Below are positions 15,907 through 24,679 of a stretch of 64,000 bases of DNA, in pieces. The notes below the pieces were generated by a model. That model saw nothing but the letters and a program-made list of their open reading frames with translations. It searched no databases and had not been told where the DNA came from. The translations under genes and the position numbers were made by a program. The stretch's first letter is position 1, and each line of letters opens with the position of its first letter. This DNA comes from Nitrososphaera sp. (GTDB taxonomy: Archaea > Thermoproteota > Nitrososphaeria > Nitrososphaerales > Nitrososphaeraceae), in assembly GCA_029263715.1 (NCBI GenBank), contig JAJUFP010000006.1, positions 1-64,000 on the forward strand, read 5' to 3'.

Positions 15907-16524
15907 CTAGCTTCCTGCCTTTTCCAGCATCCGGGTAAATACCCAGGCCGACGTGTTGAATATCTCTGACAGCCTCTCTTTTTCCCGGTAGTTGTTTATC
16001 ACAATTCTTTTGATAAGGCCGTTATCATCTTCCACCCTGTAATTGAGGGCGTCAGACTCCTTGAGGGCTCCCTGTCCTGCCCTTTCGGCATCCTTGGACT
16101 TCATGCCCTCCAGAATCCTGTTCAAGAAGAATGACCGGAACGGCGGCGTGTTTATGTTAAGCGTGATCTCTGGCACCGGAACGATGACGACGGCGCCCGG
16201 CGTCACCTCGGCGTTGGCAAGCACAAAGTCGTCCTTGGCGCGCTTGAGCGGCCTGACCTCCTTGCCTACCTCAAGGCTTGACTGCTTGGCCGGTGGCGGG
16301 GGTGCTGTGGCCATCGCCTGCTTGGTCGGCGCTATCTGGGCCCGGGGCTGTTCCGTGGCAAGGGTGGCCGCGGCCTTGAAGCTGCCCTGCTTTAGCAGAC
16401 TATCGACAACTGCAAGAGTATTTCTCAGCCTGTCCAGCTCTTCCTGTTTGTCTGCAATCTGCTTTATGAGCCACTCGCGAATTTCGGCAGCGCGCCTGAT
16501 ATCATCTTCAGAATAGCTGGACAT
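15907..16524 (-). CDS. Coiled-coil protein upstream of guaA
   Basis: An N-terminal coiled coil (about residues 5-50, WLIKQIADKQEELDRLRNTL) is followed by a Pro/Ala-rich linker (APPPPAKQ) and a C-terminal folded domain of about 100 residues ending in a helix (SEIFNTSAWVFTRMLEKAG). I recognise it only as a type of conserved hypothetical found in ammonia-oxidizing archaea. It probably heads the guaA transcript, with a single nucleotide between the genes, but no functional link to GMP synthesis is evident. Confidence 0.6.
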   Translation of the reverse strand: MSSYSEDDIRRAAEIREWLIKQIADKQEELDRLRNTLAVVDSLLKQGSFKAAATLATEQPRAQIAPTKQAMATAPPPPAKQSSLEVGKEVRPLKRAKDDFVLANAEVTPGAVVIVPVPEITLNINTPPFRSFFLNRILEGMKSKDAERAGQGALKESDALNYRVEDDNGLIKRIVINNYREKERLSEIFNTSAWVFTRMLEKAGS

Positions 16525-16794
16525 TAGCAGACCAGATTGATCGCAAATGGTATAATATCTTTTAGGGCGCGATTAACAAAGAATTACGGCACTTGGAGCT
16601 GGCACCGGTCTAACCGTCTATCCAGTGGGGCTGATAAAGGAGAAGCAGCGGCTATGTGGTGGCTATGCAAACAGTATACCGATGCCACAGCATGGGGAAA
16701 AGCCAAGACGATAAGGTAAAATAGTTTAAAACCCTGCCGGATTTTACTGCCACCCAAAAAACCACCGGGCAGGAAGACAAAAATCAAGATTGTG

Positions 16795-17430
16795 ATGTGG
16801 GCTATACGAGCCTTTGGCGTAGCGATTATCGCGGTTTTCGTTTACATGCTATATGAAGACGTGTACAAAGAACCGTTGCTAAAGCTATCATTTTCCATTT
16901 ATGATATCGAAAATGATCATTCTGTGACAGAACTTGGCCTTGAAAATAAGGGTCAATCGCCTGCAACAAATTTACAAGTAGCCATCGATTCCAATAACAA
17001 AATACTTTATTTCGAAGCAAAGTCTGATGAAGAAATCAGTTCCCGTCAAATAGACTCCAACGAGGACAAGCTAATAGTAACAATGCCACGATTGACCAGG
17101 GAAGCATTCTTGAGCACTGTCCTTACTAATGATTTTAAGGCGTCGAACGTTTCTTACAGTATTGATATCACCCACGACAGCGATTCCATACACATAAACC
17201 AAAAAGATATCTCGGTGGATTTCAAAGCCAAGGGCCTTAACATGGAAGCGATGGCCTTGGAAAACGAAACCTTTCATTACGAATATGATCAAGAGAAAAT
17301 AAAATTATCAGAATTTCTAACTAAAGATTCGACAAACCTTACTTTAGTAATAGCTTTGACTTATGCTGCAATTTACACTTCCTTGGAAATATACACGAAA
17401 TATCTAAAGAAGTCTAGCAAAAAATATTGA
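16795..17430 (+). CDS. Bitopic membrane protein with extracellular domain
   Basis: A hydrophobic N-terminal segment (AIRAFGVAIIAVFVYMLY) precedes about 160 residues of beta-rich domain, and a second hydrophobic segment (TLVIALTYAAIYTSLEIY) comes before a basic tail. The middle domain (LELGL-type strands, ENKGQSPATNLQVAI) looks like an Ig/CARDB-type fold. The start is ATG 16795 or GTG 16792. Codon use is more A/T-rich than in neighbouring core genes, suggesting an accessory gene. No family is recognised. Confidence 0.55.
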   Translation: MWAIRAFGVAIIAVFVYMLYEDVYKEPLLKLSFSIYDIENDHSVTELGLENKGQSPATNLQVAIDSNNKILYFEAKSDEEISSRQIDSNEDKLIVTMPRLTREAFLSTVLTNDFKASNVSYSIDITHDSDSIHINQKDISVDFKAKGLNMEAMALENETFHYEYDQEKIKLSEFLTKDSTNLTLVIALTYAAIYTSLEIYTKYLKKSSKKY

Positions 17431-17604
17431 ACTAGTTACGATCCGTTCTTCATCTAATTCTGCCCAATACTTCCATTGCATTCGAAAAAATTGGGATAGA
17501 TTGCGCAGGAAGGGGCATCTGGTTATGTTCACAAAAGATGAACGCTGGGAACTGGACTAAGAAAAAGATCATTCTTTTAAAATGGTTAGTGTTATTGGCA
17601 GCCT

Positions 17605-18003
17605 ATGCTAGGCAATTTAGTCTTCGAAGGGAAAGGAAAAACTACAGGAAAGAGAGTATTGTCGGCAGAAGGCCCAAAAATAGAGGTATCGTTTGCAACC
17701 CAAGGAAAATACAAAGACATTGAAATCAAAGAGATCGGCACATTTACAGCAATTCCTCGCCCAGGCGGCGCGATGTACGGAGAAGGCAACGGTGCTATCA
17801 TGACAAAGGACGGAGAAATGGCCTCGTGGTCTGGCAGTGGAATCGGAAGGAACGAAGGAGGAAAAATGTTCTGGCGCGGCGCAGTGTATTATCAAACAGC
17901 ATCACAGGGCAAGCTGGCCCCGCTTAACAATGCTGTAGTGGTCTTTGAATACGACGTCGATGAAGAGGAAAACTCTACTGAGAAAGGCTGGGAATGGAAG
18001 TAG
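17605..18003 (+). CDS. Conserved hypothetical beta-rich protein
   Basis: The 132-residue protein is Gly-rich with successive strands: GKRVLSAEGPKIEVSFATQG, then PGGAMYGEGNGAIMTKDGEM, a GSGIGR motif, and a final VVVFEYDVDE. I recall similar proteins in soil archaea and bacteria, always uncharacterised; they resemble small beta-barrel or allene-oxide-cyclase-like folds. A TATA-like TTCTTTTAAAATGG lies about 25-30 nt upstream, which favours this ATG as a nearly leaderless start. Confidence 0.6.
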   Translation: MLGNLVFEGKGKTTGKRVLSAEGPKIEVSFATQGKYKDIEIKEIGTFTAIPRPGGAMYGEGNGAIMTKDGEMASWSGSGIGRNEGGKMFWRGAVYYQTASQGKLAPLNNAVVVFEYDVDEEENSTEKGWEWK

Positions 18004-18090
18004 AACCCACCTCCACGAAGTTGCACTGCTGACAATATCATCTTCCGCTATGAAGCAATATTGGCCCCCAACATCATGGAGGTAAATCTC

Positions 18091-18243
18091 TTACCGCTTT
18101 CTCTTGTTTATCTTGAGGAGTATTATCACGGCCACGCCCCACAGGATGGCTGCAGGAATATGCTGCTGCAAAAACCATGCCGCGCCGCCGGCAACAGCAA
18201 ATGCCATGCCCAGTATGGCGGTGGCCTGCCTTTTGCCGACCAT
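18091..18243 (-). CDS. 50-residue membrane protein downstream of mptE
   Basis: Read directly from the minus strand (ATG at 18243, TAA at 18091), the product begins MVGKRQATAILGMAF, has two hydrophobic segments separated by WFLQQHIPAA, and ends in KINKRKR. It begins 2 nt after the mptE stop codon, so the two are translated from one message. Basic ends and two short transmembrane helices suggest a hairpin in the membrane. The function is unknown. Confidence 0.6.
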   Translation of the reverse strand: MVGKRQATAILGMAFAVAGGAAWFLQQHIPAAILWGVAVIILLKINKRKR

Positions 18244-18245
18244 GC

Positions 18246-18962
18246 CTAGAATGGCTCAAAACCCTTGATGGGCTTCTTGGCGGTGTCATACAGCTTTGAA
18301 CGCGAGTGTTTTGCCAGCATCTCCAAAAGGTGCTTGCCAGACTGCATCTTGCGCTTCTTTAGCTCCGGGTCTTTGACCTCTTCTTTTGAGTACCGGCCAA
18401 TGACGTTTCCAAAGTCCATGCCAACAAGCACGATGCTTTTGGCCCCGAATTCCTCGGCTAAAAACACGCATCTGTCGCCGTCGGTAAATCCGCCAAAATT
18501 GTAAACGTTTTGGACCGGCATCACCTGCGTTGTGCCAACCACCTTCTTGAATTTGGGGACCATCTTCTTAAGGGCTTCAGTGTTGTCGCCGTGCGCGTGC
18601 ACCACCATTATGGCGCCCATCTTCTCTGCCTTCTGCAGTGCTGCCGGACTTCCGTCAAGGTCTGTAACTACGATGTCTGGCCTGATCTTGTTTTCAAGCA
18701 GCGCCTGAACAGTGCCGTCGGCTGCTATCTTGACAAAACTCTTGTTCTTTTTGATAAGCGCAATTTTTTCATCCAGGCTGGGGCCGGCCCCTATCACAAA
18801 GACGTCCTTGCCGGCCAGCTTCTTTTGCAGCACCTTGGCGTCAAGGGCTTTTCTCTTTATCATGCCGGAGAGCATGTTTGCCGCCTCCTGGTCCTTTTCT
18901 GTGCTGTAGCCAAATTCTGCACGGATCCCCTGATAGTAAGGGAACCAGTCGACGAATTTCAC
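18246..18962 (-). CDS. mptE: 6-hydroxymethyl-7,8-dihydropterin pyrophosphokinase, MptE type
   Basis: The 238-residue protein belongs to the DUF115/MptE family. It has a nucleotide-binding start, DVFVIGAGPSLDEKI (about 54-68), then AADGTVQALL, IVVTDLDGSP (about 97-106) and VHAHGDNTEAL (about 121-131), the order seen in MptE. The enzyme transfers pyrophosphate from ATP to hydroxymethyl-dihydropterin on the way to tetrahydromethanopterin or folate. The window also holds a dihydropteroate-synthase homologue at 23780-24628, which would act next. Confidence 0.85.
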   Translation of the reverse strand: MKFVDWFPYYQGIRAEFGYSTEKDQEAANMLSGMIKRKALDAKVLQKKLAGKDVFVIGAGPSLDEKIALIKKNKSFVKIAADGTVQALLENKIRPDIVVTDLDGSPAALQKAEKMGAIMVVHAHGDNTEALKKMVPKFKKVVGTTQVMPVQNVYNFGGFTDGDRCVFLAEEFGAKSIVLVGMDFGNVIGRYSKEEVKDPELKKRKMQSGKHLLEMLAKHSRSKLYDTAKKPIKGFEPF

Positions 18963-19055
18963 AAAAATTGTGCGTGAACTTTGGTATTAATATCTTCTGT
19001 GCCTGCTAACGTTAATAACGGTATCCGATGCCACTAGACAGGACACTCAAGACCA

Positions 19056-21407
19056 ATGGAACCCAAGATACAGAGCAAGTCATGGAACCACGAGATTGAA
19101 AAGGAGATCCTGAGCCGATGGGAGCAGGATGACATTTACCGGTTTGCAATAACAGACAAACCGGCCTTTGTCATCGACACGCCGCCTCCCTATCCTTCTG
19201 GCAGGCCCTGGCACATCGGAGCTGCGGCGCACTATGCCCAGATAGACATGATTGCCCGGACTGCAAGGATGACTGGAAGAAACGTGCTTTTCCCCATAGG
19301 AATAGACAGAAACGGCCTTCCAGTAGAGATCTACACCGAAAAGAAGTACAAGGTCCGGATGCGGCAGATGGACCGGCAAAAGTTCCTTGACCTCTGCAGG
19401 GGCGCCCTTGACGATCTGGAAGCCGAGATGCTTCAGATAATGAAGAACATGGGTCTGTCAGGCAATTTCAAGGAATACTACCGTACCGATTCTGATGAAT
19501 ACCGTGCACTGACCCAGAGCACGTTCATAGAACTCTGGAACCGGGGGCTGGTCTACCTGGCAAACAGGCCCAACAATTACTGCCCGGACTGCGGGACAAC
19601 CATCGCGGACGCCGAGATCATTTACAACGACCTGCCAACCAAGCTGGTGTACATGAAGTTCAAGGTAAGCGGAAGCGACGACCAGATAATTATCGCATCT
19701 ACTCGGCCAGAACTGCTGTGCTCCTGTCAGGCAGTCATCGTCAATCCAGAAGACGAGCGTTACCTTGATTATCAGGACCGAAAAGTCATTCTGCCCTTGT
19801 TTAACAGGGAAGTTCCTGTCAAGTTCCACCATTCCGCCAAGATGGAGTTTGGATCCGGCGCCGTGATGGTCTGCAGCTACGGCGATCAAAACGATGTGCA
19901 GGTCTTTCGGGAGCTGGGATTGAAGGAAATAGTTGCCCTCAACGAGAACGGCTTTACCACAGAGGCTGCCGGCCCGTACGCCGGCCTGCGCGTGAATCAA
20001 GCAAGGACAAAGGTGATCGAGGACCTGAAGGCTGCAGGTTTTGTGGAGAAGGAGGAGAACATCATGCACAGGACGCCGCTTTGCGAGCGGAGCAAGACTC
20101 CAATAGAGATAATCCCGTTGCACGACTATTACGTCAAACAGCTGGATTTCATCCCGCAGCTGCATGAGATGTCCAAGAACCTGAAATTCCATCCAGAGAT
20201 GCACAGGCAGATCCTGCTCAACTGGCTTGATTCCATAGCCATAGACTGGCCGGTCTCCCGCCGCCGTTTCTACGGAACCGAGATCCCGATATGGTACTGC
20301 AATTCGTGCAAGTCACCACTGCTGCCAAATCCGGGAAGGTACTACCGGCCGTGGAAGGAAGATCCGCCGTTTTCAAACTGCCAAAAGTGCGGCGGCACGG
20401 AATTCACCGGCGAGGACAGGACGTTTGACACCTGGATGGATTCAAGCATCAGCCCGCTTTTTGTAACCAAGTTCTGCAGAAACGAAGAATTGCACAGCTA
20501 CACGTATCCTACAGCAGTCAGACCGCAGGCCAAGGACATCATCCGAACTTGGCTGCACTACACCATGCTCAGGTGCGTGCAGCTGACCGGCAAGCTTCCT
20601 TGGTCTGAAGCGTGGATCATGGGGTACGGCGTTGATGAAAAAGGAGAAAAGATGAGCAAGAGCAAGGGAAACGTCATTGACCCGTTCCCCGTCATACAGC
20701 AGTACGGCGCCGATACATTCCGGTTCTGGTCTGCAAGCGAGGCCAACCTCGGATACGATTTCAGATGCTCAGAGCAGAGGATAGCCGGCGCGCAGAAGTT
20801 CATGTCCAAACTGTGGAATGTGGGCCGCTTCCTTTCGTCCTTTGACGTGGTCAGCGACAGGCCATCAGAGCTTGAAGCCTCTGACAGGTGGATACTTGCA
20901 GAGCTGGCCAAGCTGGTCGAGGAGTGCCGGCGCGGCTACGATGAATACAATTTCTTTGTCCCTGCAAACGCTGTCCGTGACTTTGCATGGAACCTCTTTG
21001 CCGCCCACTACGTGGAGATGGTCAAGGGCCGCGCCTACAACCAGGCAAGCCCGGGCCATGCTTCCGCCCTTTACACGTTGCACAAATGCTTCAAGACTAT
21101 ACTGTTGCTGCTGGCGCCGATAGCGCCTTTCATAACCGAGGAGCTCTGGACCAAGATGTATTCGGACAAAACCATCCATCATCAGGATCTGCCGCATTTC
21201 AATCAGCTGGATGTAGATGGCGAGATGACCAGGTTCACGACACCCATAACCGAGTTCAACTCCCTTGTCTGGAACAAAAAGAAGGAGACTGTATCAAAGG
21301 AGACCGGCAAGCCGCTTTCACTAAAGGATCCTATAGACATCCCGGTCCCAGACCAGCTGGCGCCGTTTAGAAAAGACCTTGAAGAGATGCACAATCTCCA
21401 GAAATGA
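19056..21407 (+). CDS. valS: Valyl-tRNA synthetase (archaeal type)
   Basis: The 783-residue class I synthetase has PPPYPSGRPWHIGAAAHY (HIGH-like motif at 53-56) and KMSKS at 532-536. It contains the CP1 editing domain and zinc-type knuckles CPDCGT and CNSC...CQKCG. The archaeal ValRS signature IGIDRNGLPVEIYTEKKY is present. It charges tRNA-Val with valine. The length is slightly short for the family because the C-terminal region is compact. The next gene overlaps its stop by 4 nt (ATGA), so the two are translationally coupled. Confidence 0.95.
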   Translation: MEPKIQSKSWNHEIEKEILSRWEQDDIYRFAITDKPAFVIDTPPPYPSGRPWHIGAAAHYAQIDMIARTARMTGRNVLFPIGIDRNGLPVEIYTEKKYKVRMRQMDRQKFLDLCRGALDDLEAEMLQIMKNMGLSGNFKEYYRTDSDEYRALTQSTFIELWNRGLVYLANRPNNYCPDCGTTIADAEIIYNDLPTKLVYMKFKVSGSDDQIIIASTRPELLCSCQAVIVNPEDERYLDYQDRKVILPLFNREVPVKFHHSAKMEFGSGAVMVCSYGDQNDVQVFRELGLKEIVALNENGFTTEAAGPYAGLRVNQARTKVIEDLKAAGFVEKEENIMHRTPLCERSKTPIEIIPLHDYYVKQLDFIPQLHEMSKNLKFHPEMHRQILLNWLDSIAIDWPVSRRRFYGTEIPIWYCNSCKSPLLPNPGRYYRPWKEDPPFSNCQKCGGTEFTGEDRTFDTWMDSSISPLFVTKFCRNEELHSYTYPTAVRPQAKDIIRTWLHYTMLRCVQLTGKLPWSEAWIMGYGVDEKGEKMSKSKGNVIDPFPVIQQYGADTFRFWSASEANLGYDFRCSEQRIAGAQKFMSKLWNVGRFLSSFDVVSDRPSELEASDRWILAELAKLVEECRRGYDEYNFFVPANAVRDFAWNLFAAHYVEMVKGRAYNQASPGHASALYTLHKCFKTILLLLAPIAPFITEELWTKMYSDKTIHHQDLPHFNQLDVDGEMTRFTTPITEFNSLVWNKKKETVSKETGKPLSLKDPIDIPVPDQLAPFRKDLEEMHNLQK

Positions 21408-22429
21408 AGGCCGTTGTATTTCACCAACACGGGTCTGTCGACGTCCTGCAGTACCAGGATGTTTCAGACCCGGTACCCGGCAAGGACGATGTTCTAGTCG
21501 ACGTCGACTACTGCGGCGTTAACCATCTTGACATCTGGACAAGGCAGGGCATAGCCGGCAAAAAGATAAGGCTACCACACATCTGTGGCTGCGACATTGT
21601 CGGGACTGTTAGCAAGGACGCGGCCGGATTAAAAGCCGGCGAGCCGGTGATGGTATATCCTGGCATCAGCTGCCATCAGTGCGAGCATTGCAAAAGCGGG
21701 CATGAAAACCTGTGCAGCAGGTTTGCCATTCTGGGCGGCCTAAGCGACTACGACGGCGGCTACGCGCAGCAGGTGGCAGTGCCGGCGGCAAACCTTATCA
21801 AGTTATCGGGTTTGGAAAGCAAGACAGCTGCAGCTCTGGCTGTTTCGTACCTGACGTCATGGAACATGCTTAGGACCAACGGCGCCGGCAAGGGCCAATC
21901 CCTTCTCGTATACGGAGCTGCCAGCGGCGTAGGAATGGCGACGATTCAGCTGGCAAAAGCCCTTGGCATGTCTGTAATTACCACGGCAGCCGGCAGCCAA
22001 AAGGCAGAATTCGGCAGAAGACTGGGGGCCCATCACATCATTGACCGGCTGCAAACCAAGGATATCGCCGGCGAGGTCATGAAGCTGACCGAGAACCGCG
22101 GCGTGGATATCGTCATAGACCATGTGGGTGCAGCTACATGGCAGACCAGCATCGCTTCCGTCAGGACCGGAGGAAGGATGGCAGTCTGCGGCATGACATC
22201 CGGCAACGAGGCCACGGTGCCAGTACGGATGTTTTACAGCAAACAGATAACTATGACCGGCGCGCTTTTGGGTTCCAGATCGCAGCTGCTAGAACTGGTT
22301 GATTTTGTTAAAGCAAACAAAATTCAGCCAGTCATAGATTCCATCTACCAGCTCAAGGAAGCAAAAGACGCACAGACAAGGATGGAGCAGGACCTGCACG
22401 CCGGCAAGATACTGCTTAAATGCAGCTAG
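21404..22429 (+). CDS. Zinc-type medium-chain dehydrogenase/reductase
   Basis: The 341-residue MDR protein has the N-terminal GroES-like domain with CGVNHLDIWTRQG, a structural-zinc knuckle CHQCEHCKSGHENLC, and a Rossmann motif YGAASGVGMATIQLAKALG. The catalytic zinc ligands of classical alcohol dehydrogenases are only partly kept, as in quinone-oxidoreductase-like or acryloyl/crotonyl-CoA reductase-like members. Ammonia-oxidizing archaea have several such genes of unclear substrate. Coupling to valS by ATGA overlap is probably incidental to function. Confidence 0.8.
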   Translation: MKAVVFHQHGSVDVLQYQDVSDPVPGKDDVLVDVDYCGVNHLDIWTRQGIAGKKIRLPHICGCDIVGTVSKDAAGLKAGEPVMVYPGISCHQCEHCKSGHENLCSRFAILGGLSDYDGGYAQQVAVPAANLIKLSGLESKTAAALAVSYLTSWNMLRTNGAGKGQSLLVYGAASGVGMATIQLAKALGMSVITTAAGSQKAEFGRRLGAHHIIDRLQTKDIAGEVMKLTENRGVDIVIDHVGAATWQTSIASVRTGGRMAVCGMTSGNEATVPVRMFYSKQITMTGALLGSRSQLLELVDFVKANKIQPVIDSIYQLKEAKDAQTRMEQDLHAGKILLKCS

Positions 22430-22806
22430 AACTTGCCGTTTAGCAGCTCCAGCGTGTCTTCGGCAATGTCCATCGCAGTATGCGAGCCAATGTTGGGCTC
22501 AAGGGCCAGAACCAGTGTATGCCCGTCAAGGTAAAATGTAAGGATCGAAAGCTTTTCACGTTCGACGTATGCAAAGCGTGCCCTGCCCATGGTGGCATCA
22601 AACTTTTGCCGCATGGTCTTGCGCAGCGCCGTCTGGGCCAGGTAAAGCTCGTCGTTGGCCTGGTCGGTTATCGAGTCGATGCCCTTGCGCATGCCCCCGG
22701 CAATCAGTACACCGACATCATCTATCACGCCGGCGTACCTGATGTCGTCATTTAGATCAAGGACACGTTCACATAGTTTCGCATAATCCATATTCATACC
22801 TGACAA
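22426..22806 (-). CDS. Small thaumarchaeal regulatory-type protein (DUF6659-like)
   Basis: The 126-residue alpha/beta protein has a beta hairpin near the start (IRYAGVIDDVGVLIAGGMRKG), a long charged helix with TALRKTMRQKFDATMG, and two closing strands (KLSILTFYLDGHTLVLALE). It aligns by eye with the protein at 50806-51183, so the window contains two paralogues. Both resemble a family abundant in ammonia-oxidizing archaea (DUF6659, from memory) with a roadblock- or PAS-like fold. It overlaps the convergent dehydrogenase gene by 4 nt. Confidence 0.6.
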   Translation of the reverse strand: MSGMNMDYAKLCERVLDLNDDIRYAGVIDDVGVLIAGGMRKGIDSITDQANDELYLAQTALRKTMRQKFDATMGRARFAYVEREKLSILTFYLDGHTLVLALEPNIGSHTAMDIAEDTLELLNGKF

Positions 22807-22830
22807 GGGCTCTCTTTTATTTTGATATGT

Positions 22831-23700
22831 CTACCTGACTGCCTCGATGAACAACTCAAGGGCCCTTCCATCAAGCGGATCCAAAAATGCAAGCAGCATC
22901 TGTTGCACGCCTGCCTTTTCATACGCCCTTACTTTTTCTGCGATAGCATCCGGCTTGCCAACCAAGCCGCGGTCTGCGTCATAGGCAAGGCCGCGTTCTC
23001 TTGCAAACTGATTCTCCTTTTGCTGCAGTTCAGAATCCGAGTCGGCTATCACAACGTCCAGCTCAAGGGATCTGACGATGTCCCTGTCTGTCATCTTGCT
23101 GAATACGGAATTCAGGTCACGGAACTGCTCCGGACTGAGGTAAGAGGCCTCCCAGACATCGGCGTGTTTGGCCGCGATTTCCAGCATCCGGGGACCTTTG
23201 GCCGCAACGGTGACAGGAATACGATATGATCTCTGCAGGTCTGCACAGTCAACCTTGAAGTACTTTCCCCTGAAATAGACGGAAGATTTTGTCCACAAGC
23301 CCTGCAGCACCTGCAGGCCTTCTTCCAGAATTGCTGTCCTCTGCAAATTGTCAGGATAGTCTATGCCGTACGGCTGCCACCATGCCGATGCGTACCGTGG
23401 AATGGCGCCAGCGCCTGTGCGGAATTCAAGCCTGCCAGCCGATATCTGCTGTAGCGTCGTTGCCTGCTTTGCCAGCAGTGCAATGCTTTTGTATTGCGGC
23501 AGGACATATGTAATGACCGGGCCCAGGTGGATTGCATCGGTTTTTTCTGCAAGCCCTGAAAGGACCGTCCAGCAATCAAGGTCTATGTCTGTCAGCGACT
23601 CGCCGTAGTAAAAGCCGTCGTATCCAAGCTTTTCAGCAAGAATGCAGGTGTCCCTTATCCTTGCATAGTCTGTCCCCCACACCTCGAGGCAGTACTTCAC
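22831..23700 (-). CDS. LLM-class F420-dependent oxidoreductase
   Basis: The 289-residue luciferase-like TIM-barrel protein contains AEKLGYDGFYYGES, the substrate/flavin strand LGPVITYVLPQY, RLEFRTGAGAIP and VTVAAKGPRMLEIAAKHAD. These are typical of coenzyme F420-dependent members such as methylene-tetrahydromethanopterin reductase-like enzymes. The substrate cannot be read from sequence. It is separated from the pterin gene at 23780 by a divergent promoter region. Confidence 0.83.
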   Translation of the reverse strand: MKYCLEVWGTDYARIRDTCILAEKLGYDGFYYGESLTDIDLDCWTVLSGLAEKTDAIHLGPVITYVLPQYKSIALLAKQATTLQQISAGRLEFRTGAGAIPRYASAWWQPYGIDYPDNLQRTAILEEGLQVLQGLWTKSSVYFRGKYFKVDCADLQRSYRIPVTVAAKGPRMLEIAAKHADVWEASYLSPEQFRDLNSVFSKMTDRDIVRSLELDVVIADSDSELQQKENQFARERGLAYDADRGLVGKPDAIAEKVRAYEKAGVQQMLLAFLDPLDGRALELFIEAVR

Positions 23701-23779
23701 ACGGCGTTTGAAGCAGAGGCAGGATTACTAGTTTGCGTAAAGTTCTGCGAATAAATTACAGGGCGGCCATACAAGACCG

Positions 23780-24628
23780 TTGGCTGCCATCGGCAGGATA
23801 AGGGTTGGAGGAAAATCCTCTGCAAAGGTAATGGGCATAATCAACGCCAGCCCTGAATCGTTTTACAAGGGCTCCATAAGGACAAGCCCCGGCGATATTG
23901 CCAAGACTGCAGCGGAGATGCAGCAGAGTGGCGCACAGATAATCGACATAGGCGCCATGTCCACCGCCCCGTACCTCAAAACCATGATACCCGTTGAAGA
24001 GGAGATCCGCCGGCTGAGGGTGGCCATCAAAGCAGTAAAGGACAGCTGCAGCCTGCCTGTCTCGGTGGACACGCCCCGAGCTGAGGTGGCGCAGGACGCC
24101 ATCAGGGCAGGAGCCGATGCTATCAATGATGTAACGGGGCTAAAGTACGACGGCAAGATGGCCAGGCTGGTGGCAGAGGCCGGCATCCCTGTCATTGTCG
24201 GAGCATACAGCCGGTCGACTGTCACCGGTAGAATTGCAGGCACGCTCTCAGCCTTGGAAGAAAGCCTGTCAATAGCAGAGCAGGCCGGCATCAAGCAAGA
24301 CAGGATCATAGTCGACCCATCAATAGGGTTTTTCAGGCAGGAAGGCAGAAATCAGTTTTTCACGATGATGACAGACATGCCCTGGTACACCCGTGACATC
24401 GAGGTGTTGTCAAACCTGGGAAAACTCAGGACGCTAAGAAAACCCGTCTGCGTATCGGTTTCAAGAAAGTCGTTCATCGGTCACCTACTAAACCTGCAGC
24501 CAGAAGACCGGCTTGTACCTTCGGTGGTCTGCGAGGCAATGGCCGTTATCAACGGCGCCAGCATCATCAGGACGCACAACGTCAAGGAAACCGTGCAGGC
24601 TCTTGCCATGCTCGGGCTGATCCGCTGA
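23780..24628 (+). CDS. folP: Dihydropteroate synthase homologue
   Basis: The TTG-started 282-residue TIM barrel has the pterin-binding signature: VMGIINASPESFYKGS near residue 18, IIDIGAMSTAP near 54, PVSVDTPRAEVAQ near 93, AINDVTG near 113, and SRKSFIGHLL near the end. In bacteria this enzyme joins dihydropterin pyrophosphate with p-aminobenzoate. In archaea with methanopterin the homologue may instead act on a ribosyl-type acceptor, so the exact reaction is uncertain. A TATA-like AATAAATTA lies about 30 nt upstream. Confidence 0.85.
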   Translation: MAAIGRIRVGGKSSAKVMGIINASPESFYKGSIRTSPGDIAKTAAEMQQSGAQIIDIGAMSTAPYLKTMIPVEEEIRRLRVAIKAVKDSCSLPVSVDTPRAEVAQDAIRAGADAINDVTGLKYDGKMARLVAEAGIPVIVGAYSRSTVTGRIAGTLSALEESLSIAEQAGIKQDRIIVDPSIGFFRQEGRNQFFTMMTDMPWYTRDIEVLSNLGKLRTLRKPVCVSVSRKSFIGHLLNLQPEDRLVPSVVCEAMAVINGASIIRTHNVKETVQALAMLGLIR

Positions 24629-24679
24629 TTCTTGCAAACGCTTATAATCCTACAAATGGACTAGACAGCAAGGTAATAT

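Noticed and set aside
16537-16790. Short open frames in the gap upstream of the gene at 16795, including a GAGTGLTVYPVG-containing stretch
   Set aside because: No start codon in the interesting frame and no confirmed family; possibly a decayed gene fragment, but not supportable.
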